A stretch of 64,000 bases of DNA from Membranihabitans maritimus (GTDB lineage Bacteria > Bacteroidota > Bacteroidia > Chitinophagales > Saprospiraceae): NCBI RefSeq assembly GCF_021729145.1, contig NZ_JAJSLW010000006.1, positions 186,001 to 250,000 of the forward strand. Direction: 5' to 3'. How positions within the stretch are numbered: position 1 is the stretch's first letter; every line of letters begins with the position of its first letter. The notes under the pieces were generated by a model, which was given only the letters and a program-made list of their open reading frames with translations, was not told the origin of the DNA and made no database searches. Positions 1-7,556 of the stretch are shown here, piece by piece. A program made the translations under genes and the position numbers.

Positions 1-456
1 TCGGCCATTCAACCTTTTACGGTCAAAAAAGTCGGTGGAATAAAGATTGGAATTTTCGGGCTTGGGATTGAATTGGAAGGACTCGTCCCAAAAGAACTGT
101 ATAAGGACACACAATATATAGATCCTGTTCCAACAGCGCAAAAGACCGCAATGCATTTGAAGTTTGAAAAAGACTGTGACCTGGTTATTTGCCTTTCCCA
201 TTTGGGATTCAAATACTCGAGCTCTAAGATTGATGATTTAAAATTGGCAAAAGCTACATCGGGTATAGATATAATATTAGGAGGACATACTCATACTTTT
301 TTGGATGAACCAGTTTTAACAAAAAATAAAAACGGTGAAACAATTATAATAAACCAGGTAGGTTGGGCCGGAATTTTACTGGGAAGGATCGATCTTTATT
401 TAGAGAAAAACAATACAAAAAGGTGTTATTCCTGTAAAAATATCAAGGTTCTTTGA
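1..456 (+). CDS. Metallophosphatase, 5'-nucleotidase/UDP-sugar hydrolase type (5'-truncated)
   Basis: The reading frame is open from the first base, so the gene starts outside the window and about 151 C-terminal residues are visible. The visible part carries the calcineurin-like phosphoesterase motif GGHTHTFLDEP, whose histidines bind the dinuclear metal centre, and an upstream ICLSHLG segment typical of 5'-nucleotidases. The protein stops soon after the catalytic fold, so the substrate-binding C-terminal domain of classical 5'-nucleotidases is absent here; in Bacteroidota that domain is often a separate neighbouring gene, which cannot be checked. The expected role is periplasmic nucleotide dephosphorylation. 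The TTG at position 73 is internal and is not the start. Confidence 0.85.
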   Translation, partial: SAIQPFTVKKVGGIKIGIFGLGIELEGLVPKELYKDTQYIDPVPTAQKTAMHLKFEKDCDLVICLSHLGFKYSSSKIDDLKLAKATSGIDIILGGHTHTFLDEPVLTKNKNGETIIINQVGWAGILLGRIDLYLEKNNTKRCYSCKNIKVL

Positions 457-726
457 CCAAAAGTTTTTAATTAATCACAGGTTTATTTATATTTAAATAA
501 GAGTTTTATTTACCAAAACAATATTTCGAAAAATATCCTATATAAACATTTATATTTTTTCATTAACATATTTTTTATTTTTATAATATAAATTTATTCT
601 GATTTTTTTCGTAGATTTTCATTCCAAATGCGGATTAATTTTTTAAAATTCGCAGCCCCCAATTACCGATATAAAAATTACTGGGGTAAAGAATATTTTA
701 TAATAGGACAAAAAGAAAAAACGGAA
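457..726. other. AT-rich dnaA leader, no gene
   Basis: This stretch is very AT-rich with long T and A runs. A box TAAATTTA (589-596) resembles the Bacteroidota -7 element TAnnTTTG except for the last base and could drive dnaA. No TTATCCACA DnaA box was found in either orientation, so it is not supported as oriC. The open frame extending dnaA upstream to 628 does not look like DnaA and is treated as leader. Confidence 0.4.
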
Positions 727-2127
727 ATGGTGAATGATGGGAAAGCTATCTGGGATAAATGTCTTCAAATCATAAAATCCGAAATAAATCCACAGGCATA
801 TAAAACCTGGTTTGAGCCAATTGAACCAGTACGATATGATAAAAAAACGCTTACGATACAAGTGCCAAATAATTTTTTCTATGAATGGATAGAAGAGCAT
901 TATGTTCATCTCATGAAAAAAGCATTATTGGAAGTAATTGGATCCAGTGCAGGATTAAATTATCGTATTTTGAAAGCCAAACAAGATGTTTCAAATGCTG
1001 TAAAAATTGAAAAGAATACACAAATAGAGACAGAATCAGAAAAATTCAAAAACCCTTTTGTATTTCCCGGAATAAAAAAATTGAAGATAGATCCCAATTT
1101 AAATGCAAACTATACATTTGAAAATTACGTTGAAGGAGATTGCAACCGACTTGCCCGCAATGCCGGGATGGCCATTTCCAAACGTCCGGGAGGTACCGCA
1201 TTTAATCCTTTAGTAATATACGGCGACGTCGGTCTCGGTAAAACTCACCTGGCACATGCCATAGGTAACGAAGCATTGAAAAATAATAAAAACAAGCAAA
1301 TCCTCTATGTTTCGTCCGAAAAATTTACCAATCAAATTGTACATGCAATAAAAAATGGGGAAGTTGAAGACTTTCTCAATTTTTACCACCAATTGGACAT
1401 TTTGATTGTTGATGATATCCAGTTTTTTGCCAATAAGACCAAAACGATGGATATATTCTTCCACATATTTAATCAACTCCACCAGGACGGGAAACAGCTA
1501 GTACTAACATCGGATCGGGCGCCCAAAGACCTGGAAGGAATGGAAGAACGACTGATCTCAAGATTTAAATGGGGTCTCACTGCAGATCTCCAATCTCCCG
1601 ATTTCGAAACCCGTATGGCCATTTTGGACAATAAAATGAATAAAGAAGGTATCGAATTACCTGAAAACGTTCTTGAATTCATTTGTTATAATATCAAAAG
1701 TAATATTCGCGAACTGGAAGGAGTGCTCGTTTCCCTAATTGCCCAATCCAGCCTCAATAATCGAGAAATTGACCTGGAAATCACAAAAGAAGTTGTACAA
1801 AAGTTCGTAGAACAAATTTCCAAAGAAGTAACTATCAATAGCATTCAGGAATTAGTAGCCGGTCATTTCAATATAGGCGTGGATCACCTGCAAAGCAAGT
1901 CAAGAAAAAGAAATATTGTGACAGCCCGTCAACTTTCAATGTACTTTGCCAAAAAACATACAAATAAATCACTTAAGACCATTGGCGAAACTTTTGGAGG
2001 AAGAGATCACAGTACGGTAATTTATTCTTGTAAAACCGTTCAGGATCTCATGGATACAGATAAAGTTTTCAAAGACACTGTTTCCGATTTGGAAAAGAAA
2101 ATTACTATGAGTTTACATGCAATTTAA
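727..2127 (+). CDS. dnaA: Chromosomal replication initiator DnaA
   Basis: This is the AAA+ ATPase that binds DnaA boxes and opens the replication origin. Domain I begins with the typical WDKCLQIIKSEI segment, followed by a variable linker, then the AAA+ domain with Walker A GDVGLGKTH (about residues 166-174), Walker B ILIVDDIQF (about 223-231), and the C-terminal helix-turn-helix with signature GGRDHSTVIYS (about 424-434). The 466-residue length is normal. The frame is open back to an ATG at 628, but those 33 extra residues do not resemble DnaA, so the ATG at 727 is chosen. It is followed by tRNA-Ser on the same strand; rpmH and rnpA, often close to dnaA, lie 27 kb away. Confidence 0.97.
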   Translation: MVNDGKAIWDKCLQIIKSEINPQAYKTWFEPIEPVRYDKKTLTIQVPNNFFYEWIEEHYVHLMKKALLEVIGSSAGLNYRILKAKQDVSNAVKIEKNTQIETESEKFKNPFVFPGIKKLKIDPNLNANYTFENYVEGDCNRLARNAGMAISKRPGGTAFNPLVIYGDVGLGKTHLAHAIGNEALKNNKNKQILYVSSEKFTNQIVHAIKNGEVEDFLNFYHQLDILIVDDIQFFANKTKTMDIFFHIFNQLHQDGKQLVLTSDRAPKDLEGMEERLISRFKWGLTADLQSPDFETRMAILDNKMNKEGIELPENVLEFICYNIKSNIRELEGVLVSLIAQSSLNNREIDLEITKEVVQKFVEQISKEVTINSIQELVAGHFNIGVDHLQSKSRKRNIVTARQLSMYFAKKHTNKSLKTIGETFGGRDHSTVIYSCKTVQDLMDTDKVFKDTVSDLEKKITMSLHAI

Positions 2128-2132
2128 ATTCC

Positions 2133-2164
2133 TTGCATGATTTTTAAAAATGTTTTTATATTTG
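2133..2164 (+). promoter_or_regulatory. Bacteroidota-type promoter for tRNA-Ser
   Basis: TTG (2133-2135), a 21-nt spacer and a perfect -7 box TATATTTG (2157-2164) fit the TTG/TAnnTTTG promoter pattern of the phylum. The predicted transcription start is about 40 nt before the mature tRNA 5' end, in keeping with a short leader trimmed by RNase P. Confidence 0.7.
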
Positions 2165-2213
2165 CCCCGCGTAAGTCAGCTTGCACACAAGAAAAATCTC
2201 AAAAACTGGATTA

Positions 2214-2300
2214 GGTGAGGTGGGTGAGTGGCTTAAACCACCGGTTTGCTAAACCGGCGTACTGTAACAGGTACCGCGGGTTCGAATCCCGCCCTCACCG
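2214..2300 (+). tRNA. tRNA-Ser (anticodon GCT)
   Basis: An 87-nt class II tRNA. The acceptor stem GGTGAGG pairs with CCTCACC, followed by discriminator G. The anticodon stem CCGGT/ACCGG encloses the loop TTGCTAA with anticodon GCT, which reads AGC/AGU serine codons. The extra arm is long, as expected for serine tRNAs, and the T loop is GGTTCGAATCC. The 3' CCA is not encoded. Confidence 0.97.
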
Positions 2301-2313
2301 CAAATCAAATGAA

Positions 2314-2342
2314 TGCCCGCATTAGCGGGTATTTTTGTTTTT
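2314..2342 (+). terminator. Intrinsic terminator after tRNA-Ser
   Basis: A 7-bp stem TGCCCGC/GCGGGTA (one G-T pair) around the loop ATTA is followed by TTTTTGTTTTT. It begins 14 nt after the tRNA and should end its transcript. Confidence 0.75.
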
Positions 2343-2620
2343 AGCATTGCCAAACTTGTTTGCGCAAAAGCTACAAACGAAAATACTAGTGAGTGAAACG
2401 AACTGAATTCTTTTGATTTGAAACTCCCATTTTCGGGATCACCGTAGCAACGCGTAGGTAATCCCGACTTTACTCACATACCTTCGCCAGAACCTATAAC
2501 CAGCGAAACAAGAACTTTGAAAAATTGAAAAGTATTAGGCGAGCTTTTTTATTATTCCCCCAATATTACAATCTTAATAAAAGACCTTCGACGGTAGATG
2601 ACCGCTTCAAATAAGTAATT

Positions 2621-2901
2621 ACTATTTTTTACTTCGTTTATATTCTAATAAGTAAAAAAAATTATATCTACACAGGATGTACTAAATATCTAAATGACAA
2701 CTTTAACATCAAAATAAAGGTTGGATCAATTCTAATCATAATTACAAACCTTTTAAAATTATCACTTATATCGTCTTTATTGACAAGTATAAAGCCTATG
2801 ATTTCGAAAAATATTTAACATCTGATTCAGGAAGAGCTTTCCTCAGAAAAAGATTAATTTATCATTTTCAAACGAAAATACTAGTGAGTGAAACGAACTG
2901 A
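2621..2901 (+). pseudogene. GIY-YIG nuclease pseudogene, copy 1
   Basis: Reading from 2621, one frame gives IFYFVYILISKKNYIYTGCTKYL, which matches the GIY-YIG core of small UvrC-like/Uri-type nucleases (VYIL...YIG.T..L). Further on, a second frame gives NYKPFKIITYIVF and then KAYDFEKYLTSDSGRAFLRKRL, the family's conserved C-terminal block. The two parts need a frameshift to join, no start codon heads the first part, and the YIG core reads YTG, so the gene is dead. It ends at TGA inside the next repeat unit. Complete relatives of about 80-100 residues are common in Bacteroidota. Confidence 0.75.
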
Positions 2902-3115
2902 ATTCTTTTGATTTGAAACTCCTATTTTCGGGATCACCGTAGCAACGCGTAGGTAATCCCGACTTCACTCACATACCTTCGCCAGAACCTATAACCAGCG
3001 AAACAAGAACGTTGAAAAATTGAAAAGTATTAGGCGAGCTTTTTTATTATTCCCCCAATATTACAATCTTAATAAAAGACCTTCGACGGTAGATGACCGC
3101 TTCAAATAAGTAATT

Positions 3116-3394
3116 ACTATTTTTTACTTCGTTTATATCCTAATAAGTAAAAAAATTATATCTACACAGGATGTACTAAATATCTAAATGACAACTTTAA
3201 CATCACAATAAAGGTGGATCAATTCTAATCATAATTACAAACCTTTTAAAATTATCAATTATATCGTCTTTATTGACAAGTATAAAACCTATGATTTCGA
3301 AAAATATTTAACATCTGATTCAGGAAGAGCTTTCCGCAGAAAAAGATTAATTTATCATTTTCAAACGAAAATACTAGTGAGTGAAACGAACTGA
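3116..3394 (+). pseudogene. GIY-YIG nuclease pseudogene, copy 2
   Basis: This is the second copy of the decayed frame. Compared with copy 1 it has lost one A in the A-run after the VYILIS codons and one T further on (AAGGTGG against AAGGTTGG), so it carries additional frameshifts. The C-terminal block KTYDFEKYLTSDSGRAF is still readable. Copies 1 and 2 share their main lesions, so decay mostly came before duplication. Confidence 0.72.
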
Positions 3395-3455
3395 ATTCTT
3401 TTGATTTGAAACTCCCATTTTCGGGATCACCGCAGCAACGCGTAGGTAATCCCGA

Positions 3456-3810
3456 TTTTGATTCTATTGATATCTACGGAAAAGGTCCTTTTATTATTAC
3501 CAGGACTCTCTCCGAAGATGAAATAAATTGTTTCTTTACTTCTAATTGGATGTCATCACTTTGTCATTCTTCCAAATCAGTATTGATTAGATTACTTTCT
3601 ATGAACCCCATTAAATCCTCCTGGGTAGGCTGTAACATTTATCCCATTTTAAAAAGCAATCACTACCCAATACCCTAAAAAATTAGTTCCCCTACATCTC
3701 CTATGAACAAACCTAAATTCCCAAAAAAATAACTAAAACACAATCTTTTTCCAATCTGATTTGTTTAAATTCTGGCTCCAATAATAAGACTACTAAAAAA
3801 ACTGTCCGGA
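3456..3810. other. Region without a supported gene
   Basis: Unrelated sequence takes over where the third repeat breaks off. An open frame here (ending at 3678) starts inside the repeat, shows no recognisable domain and has unusual composition, so it is not called. The reverse strand has several stops. No -7 box of the TAnnTTTG type was found ahead of the carboxyltransferase gene. Confidence 0.5.
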
Positions 3811-5424
3811 ATGGTCAATATAGAAAAAGAAAAAAACAAAGATCAAAATCATCTTCTTATTTCTTCTGTGCAACGACATATAGAAAAAATTAAAAAAGGT
3901 GGAGGTAACAAAAAGATAGAAAAATTACACCAACAAGGGAAACTGACTGCCAGAGAACGCATAAGGTATCTAATCGATGAAAACACTGAATTCTATGAAC
4001 TGGGTACATTTGCAGCATTTGAAATGTATCAGGAATACGGAGGGTGCCCATCTGCCGGTGTGGTAATGGGAATAGGAAAGGTTGCCGGTAGAAGGGTAAT
4101 TTTGGTAGCAAATGATGCTACAGTCAAAGCAGGAGCCTGGTTTCCGATGACATGCAAAAAAAATCTGAGAGCCCAGGAGATAGCTATTGAGAATCGTCTT
4201 CCCATTATTTATTTAGTGGATAGTGCAGGTGTATTTTTGCCCATGCAAGATGAAATCTTTCCGGATAAAGAACATTTTGGAAGGATCTTTAGAAACAATG
4301 CCAGGCTATCAAGTATGGGAATTCCTCAAATTTCTGCAGTAATGGGTAGTTGCGTCGCAGGAGGCGCATATCTTCCTATTATGTCAGACGAGGCTCTCAT
4401 TGTCAAAGGCACGGGATCCATTTTTTTAGCAGGTCCCTACCTGGTTAAAGCAGCAATTGGTGAAAATGTGGATAAAGAAACCCTGGGGGGTGCTGAAACG
4501 CACTCGGAAATTTCCGGAGTTACTGATTACATTGCAGAATCAGATAAAGACTGCCTGGACCAAATAAAATCAATTATGGGAAATATGGGAATACTTACTA
4601 AGTCACACTTAGAGCGTAGTAACCCTGTTTCACCATCCTTACATTCAAAAACCTTATTAGAAGAGTTCCCAGAACATCGAACCACCCCATATGACTCATA
4701 CCGTATTTTAAATTCAATTATTGATAGTGATACTTTCACAGAGTATAAAGCTAAATATGGAAAAACAATTATTTGTGGTTATGCAAAAATTGACGGTTGG
4801 CATGTCGGTATAGTTATGAACAACCGATCAAGGATAAAAACGAAAAAAGGAGAAATGCAATTTGGAGGAGTCATCTACTCTGATTCGGCTGACAAAGCCA
4901 CCCGATTCATCCTGAATTGCAATCAGAAAAAAATACCCTTAGTCTTTCTGCACGATGTAACCGGTTTTATGGTAGGATCCAGATCCGAACACGGAGGAAT
5001 AATCAAAGATGGGGCTAAAATGGTAAATGCCGTTGCCAATTCCACAGTTCCTAAAATATCTGTCATCATGGGCAATTCAAATGGTGCCGGTAATTATGCA
5101 ATGTGTGGAAAAGCATACGATCCCCGATTTATTTTTGCCTGGCCCATGGCTCAGATTGCCGTAATGGGAGGTGAACAGGCAGCCAAAGTATTATTGCAAA
5201 TAGAACAAAGTAAACAAGATTATAATGAGGAAGAATCAAATAAAAGGCTGGAAGAACTTAAGAAAAAGTACGCGGATGAAACATCAGCGTATTATGCAGC
5301 AGCAAGACTTTGGGTAGATGAGATTATAGATCCGGAAAAAACCAGGGATTGGATCTCTCTTTCACTGGAAGTAGCCCAAAATTCAGAAATAGAAAAATTT
5401 AATCCGGGTGTCATTCAAACCTAA
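3811..5424 (+). CDS. Acyl-CoA carboxylase carboxyltransferase (beta) subunit, methylcrotonyl-CoA type
   Basis: Transfers the carboxyl group from carboxybiotin to an acyl-CoA. The 537-residue protein has the two crotonase-like halves of biotin-dependent carboxyltransferases, with KLTARERI near the N terminus, the oxyanion-forming GSCVAGGAYLPIMSDE segment, and GNSNGAGNYAMCGKAY in the C-terminal half. GSIFLAGPYLVKAAIGE resembles methylcrotonyl-CoA carboxylase beta more than propionyl-CoA carboxylase. The HMG-CoA lyase-like gene 15 nt downstream supports a role in leucine degradation, where the two enzymes act near each other. No biotin carboxylase/carrier subunit lies in the window, so the partner must be elsewhere. 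Other acyl-CoA substrates remain possible. Confidence 0.85.
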   Translation: MVNIEKEKNKDQNHLLISSVQRHIEKIKKGGGNKKIEKLHQQGKLTARERIRYLIDENTEFYELGTFAAFEMYQEYGGCPSAGVVMGIGKVAGRRVILVANDATVKAGAWFPMTCKKNLRAQEIAIENRLPIIYLVDSAGVFLPMQDEIFPDKEHFGRIFRNNARLSSMGIPQISAVMGSCVAGGAYLPIMSDEALIVKGTGSIFLAGPYLVKAAIGENVDKETLGGAETHSEISGVTDYIAESDKDCLDQIKSIMGNMGILTKSHLERSNPVSPSLHSKTLLEEFPEHRTTPYDSYRILNSIIDSDTFTEYKAKYGKTIICGYAKIDGWHVGIVMNNRSRIKTKKGEMQFGGVIYSDSADKATRFILNCNQKKIPLVFLHDVTGFMVGSRSEHGGIIKDGAKMVNAVANSTVPKISVIMGNSNGAGNYAMCGKAYDPRFIFAWPMAQIAVMGGEQAAKVLLQIEQSKQDYNEEESNKRLEELKKKYADETSAYYAAARLWVDEIIDPEKTRDWISLSLEVAQNSEIEKFNPGVIQT

Positions 5425-5439
5425 TCAACCGGTGATCAA

Positions 5440-6291
5440 ATGAGTGCAAATATTCGACTAATCGATTGTCCAAGGGACGCCATGCAAGGTATAAAGCCGT
5501 TTATCCCTACCGATCTCAAGGTGAGATATATCAATGCATTACTAAATGTTGGTTTTCACACGCTGGATTGCGGTAGCTTTGTATCCCCGAAAGCAATACC
5601 CCAAATGAAGGATACGGGTGAAGTCCTCAAAAAAATAAACTTATCCGATTCTAAAACAAAAGTGCTGGTAATTGTAGCCAACTACCGCGGAGCCAAAATG
5701 GCTGTTGCATATGATCAAGTAGATTACCTGGGGTTTCCTTTTTCAATTTCTGAGACTTTTCAGCTACGAAACACTAACGCGACAAGGGAAGAAGCCTTCG
5801 AACGCATACGTGAAATCCAGGAATTAGCGGATATCAACGAGAAGAAAATGGTTATATATTTCTCTATGTGTTTTGGAAATCCCTACGGGGATCTTTGGCA
5901 TCCGGATATAATCACATATTGGGCGCAGCGTTTCAGAGAAATAAACATTCATACGATTGCCCTGTCAGATACCATCGGAATAGGGAATCCGGAAACTATC
6001 GGTAATACGGTAAGTGCTATGAGTTCAACATTTGACAATATAGACTTTGGTGTTCACTTACACACTAAAAAAAGTAATTGGAAGGAAAAGGTTGATGCTG
6101 CCTTCAAAAATGGTTGTACCCGGTTTGATGGAGCTATTAAAGGTTTCGGAGGTTGTCCAATGGCTCAAGATGAATTGGTAGGGAACATGCCTTCAGAAAA
6201 CCTGATAAACTATTTTGAAAAAAAAGAACTATTTCAATACGATCAAAATTCGCTATTAAATGCATTTGAAGTAGCCAAAGAAATTTTTTAA
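5440..6291 (+). CDS. Hydroxymethylglutaryl-CoA lyase-like protein
   Basis: Expected to cleave HMG-CoA to acetoacetate and acetyl-CoA, the last step of leucine catabolism. The 283-residue TIM barrel has RDAMQG near the N terminus (the family's RDGLQN site with the catalytic Arg and metal-binding Asp), the HLHTKK metal-binding His pair, and FGGCPMA carrying the signature cysteine of the active-site loop. RDAMQG is a variant of the usual motif. It lies 15 nt after the carboxyltransferase gene and 1 nt before the rhomboid gene, so the three probably form an operon. Confidence 0.87.
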   Translation: MSANIRLIDCPRDAMQGIKPFIPTDLKVRYINALLNVGFHTLDCGSFVSPKAIPQMKDTGEVLKKINLSDSKTKVLVIVANYRGAKMAVAYDQVDYLGFPFSISETFQLRNTNATREEAFERIREIQELADINEKKMVIYFSMCFGNPYGDLWHPDIITYWAQRFREINIHTIALSDTIGIGNPETIGNTVSAMSSTFDNIDFGVHLHTKKSNWKEKVDAAFKNGCTRFDGAIKGFGGCPMAQDELVGNMPSENLINYFEKKELFQYDQNSLLNAFEVAKEIF

Positions 6292-6292
6292 T

Positions 6293-6985
6293 ATGGCAGA
6301 GAATAAAACAAAAGCCCTTATCAATGCCATTAAATGGCCATCAATTATCCTCATAATAATGTGGACAATTAAATGCATGGAAATTTTTGGCCATATTAGT
6401 TTTTCAGCCTGGGGAGTATGGCCCAGGCACAAGGAAGGACTGATAGGTATACTTACCGGGCCTTTTATTCACGGCTCATTTGGACATTTAATCAATAATA
6501 GTATACCTTTCTTCGTAGCAGGTGTTATTATATCATACTTTTACAGGAGTATTGCTATACCGGCTATTATTCTTATTTGGACGCTTACAGGTGGGTTAGT
6601 TTGGGCTTTTGCAAAGCCTGCATTCCATATAGGGGCCAGCGGGGTAGTTTATGGAATGGTTTCATTTATATTTTGGGCAGGATTTTTCAATAGGGATCGG
6701 AGATCCATAGTACTTGCTTTGATCATATTATTCTTATACAGCGGAATGTTCTACGGTGTCCTTCCCAACCAGCCGGGCGTTTCCTGGGAAAGTCACTTAT
6801 TGGGAGGCCTTACTGGAATTTTAACAGCTTATATCTTTAAAAGCAGGAGAGAACCAGAAGACGATGACTGGGGTGATTCAAATGAAGTTGACTTCTACTT
6901 TGATAATGACACATTTCGAAAAACAAAAAATGAACGCTTACTCGAAAAGGATAATAGTAATTTTTGGTATTCAAATAGATCCTAA
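6293..6985 (+). CDS. Rhomboid-family intramembrane serine protease
   Basis: A 230-residue protein with about six predicted membrane segments. It has the loop motif HGSFGHLINN, the catalytic serine in GASGVVYG, and the catalytic histidine in SHLLGGLTG. The C-terminal ~45 residues are charged and probably cytoplasmic. It follows the HMG-CoA lyase-like gene by 1 nt, which suggests co-transcription without a known functional link. It converges with the phospholipid methyltransferase gene 12 nt away. A second rhomboid is at 34545. The substrate is unknown. Confidence 0.88.
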   Translation: MAENKTKALINAIKWPSIILIIMWTIKCMEIFGHISFSAWGVWPRHKEGLIGILTGPFIHGSFGHLINNSIPFFVAGVIISYFYRSIAIPAIILIWTLTGGLVWAFAKPAFHIGASGVVYGMVSFIFWAGFFNRDRRSIVLALIILFLYSGMFYGVLPNQPGVSWESHLLGGLTGILTAYIFKSRREPEDDDWGDSNEVDFYFDNDTFRKTKNERLLEKDNSNFWYSNRS

Positions 6986-6997
6986 TTTACCTTTCTC

Positions 6998-7555
6998 TTA
7001 CTCCCCTTTCAAAGATTTCAGAACAAATGCAGGCGGGATATTTATCGGCTGAAAATAGACCTGAACATTTTGAAAAATGTCATCATACATTTTTTTGGCA
7101 ATAAGGGAATAGTGAATTTGTAGATATTCTCCCTCAAACCTCAATTTTTTCTTTGCCAACTCTACAATGCTTTTTGCTAACTCTTTTGGAAAAACGGTAA
7201 ACGGTAAAGCCGAATACACTATATCCAGCTCATCAATATTATGTTTAATTAAGTGCTTTTCAATATTCTCTGCCGAATCCCCTACTACAATCAATCGATC
7301 ATCCTGAATCGAATTGAGAATGTCAACAAATTTCTCATTGATTTCAAAGGATACTAATTTACAGTTATCCGGCATACGGTCAAGAATTCTTCTGGTAAGG
7401 ACTCCGTCTCCTGCTCCCAACTCCATAATATAACGAGCCTTGTGAATTCTACTATGATTGATCATCTTGTCACATAGGTACCTGGAACTGCGCGTCACTG
7501 TTCCCACAGTCTTAATATTCCTTAATCCTTCCTTCAAAAATTTAAATCGATTCAT
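6998..7555 (-). CDS. PmtA-like class I SAM-dependent methyltransferase
   Basis: The 185-residue protein has the SAM-binding motif MELGAGDGVLTRRIL, an acidic end of strand beta-2 (VSFEIN), and YSALPF at the position of the catalytic loop. The opening FLKEGLRNIKTVGTVTRSSRYL is typical of PmtA-type phospholipid N-methyltransferases, which methylate phosphatidylethanolamine, and of related rRNA dimethylase-like folds. It is the last gene of the birA-cinA-E2-OmpA string, starting 1 nt after the OmpA-family gene. The substrate is inferred; the fold is secure. Confidence 0.75.
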   Translation of the reverse strand: MNRFKFLKEGLRNIKTVGTVTRSSRYLCDKMINHSRIHKARYIMELGAGDGVLTRRILDRMPDNCKLVSFEINEKFVDILNSIQDDRLIVVGDSAENIEKHLIKHNIDELDIVYSALPFTVFPKELAKSIVELAKKKLRFEGEYLQIHYSLIAKKMYDDIFQNVQVYFQPINIPPAFVLKSLKGE

Positions 7556-7556
7556 C

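Larger units (their letters stand above)
2374..3455. repeat. Tandem array, 2.2 copies of a ~494-bp unit
   Basis: Copy 1 spans 2374-2868 (495 bp), copy 2 spans 2869-3361 (493 bp), and a truncated third copy of 94 bp ends at 3455, where the sequence becomes unrelated. Full copies differ by only a handful of substitutions and single-base indels, so the duplication is recent. Each unit begins CAAACGAAAATACTAGTGAG and holds an imperfect palindrome of the form CGGGATCACC...GGTAATCCCG (2434-2466, 2929-2961, 3422-3454). The second half of each full unit is a decayed GIY-YIG nuclease reading frame that runs into the start of the next unit. The array starts 74 bp after tRNA-Ser. Confidence 0.92.

Noticed and set aside
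628-726. N-terminal extension of DnaA
   Set aside because: The 33 residues do not resemble DnaA domain I, and the next ATG matches the usual start.
3406-3678. 90-codon open frame overlapping the third repeat copy
   Set aside because: Its first codons lie in the repeat, the rest shows no domain and has no relatives that I recognise; it is probably a chance frame at the repeat junction.
4467-4475. TGTGGATAA, an exact DnaA box
   Set aside because: It is single and sits in the carboxyltransferase coding sequence, so it is likely chance.
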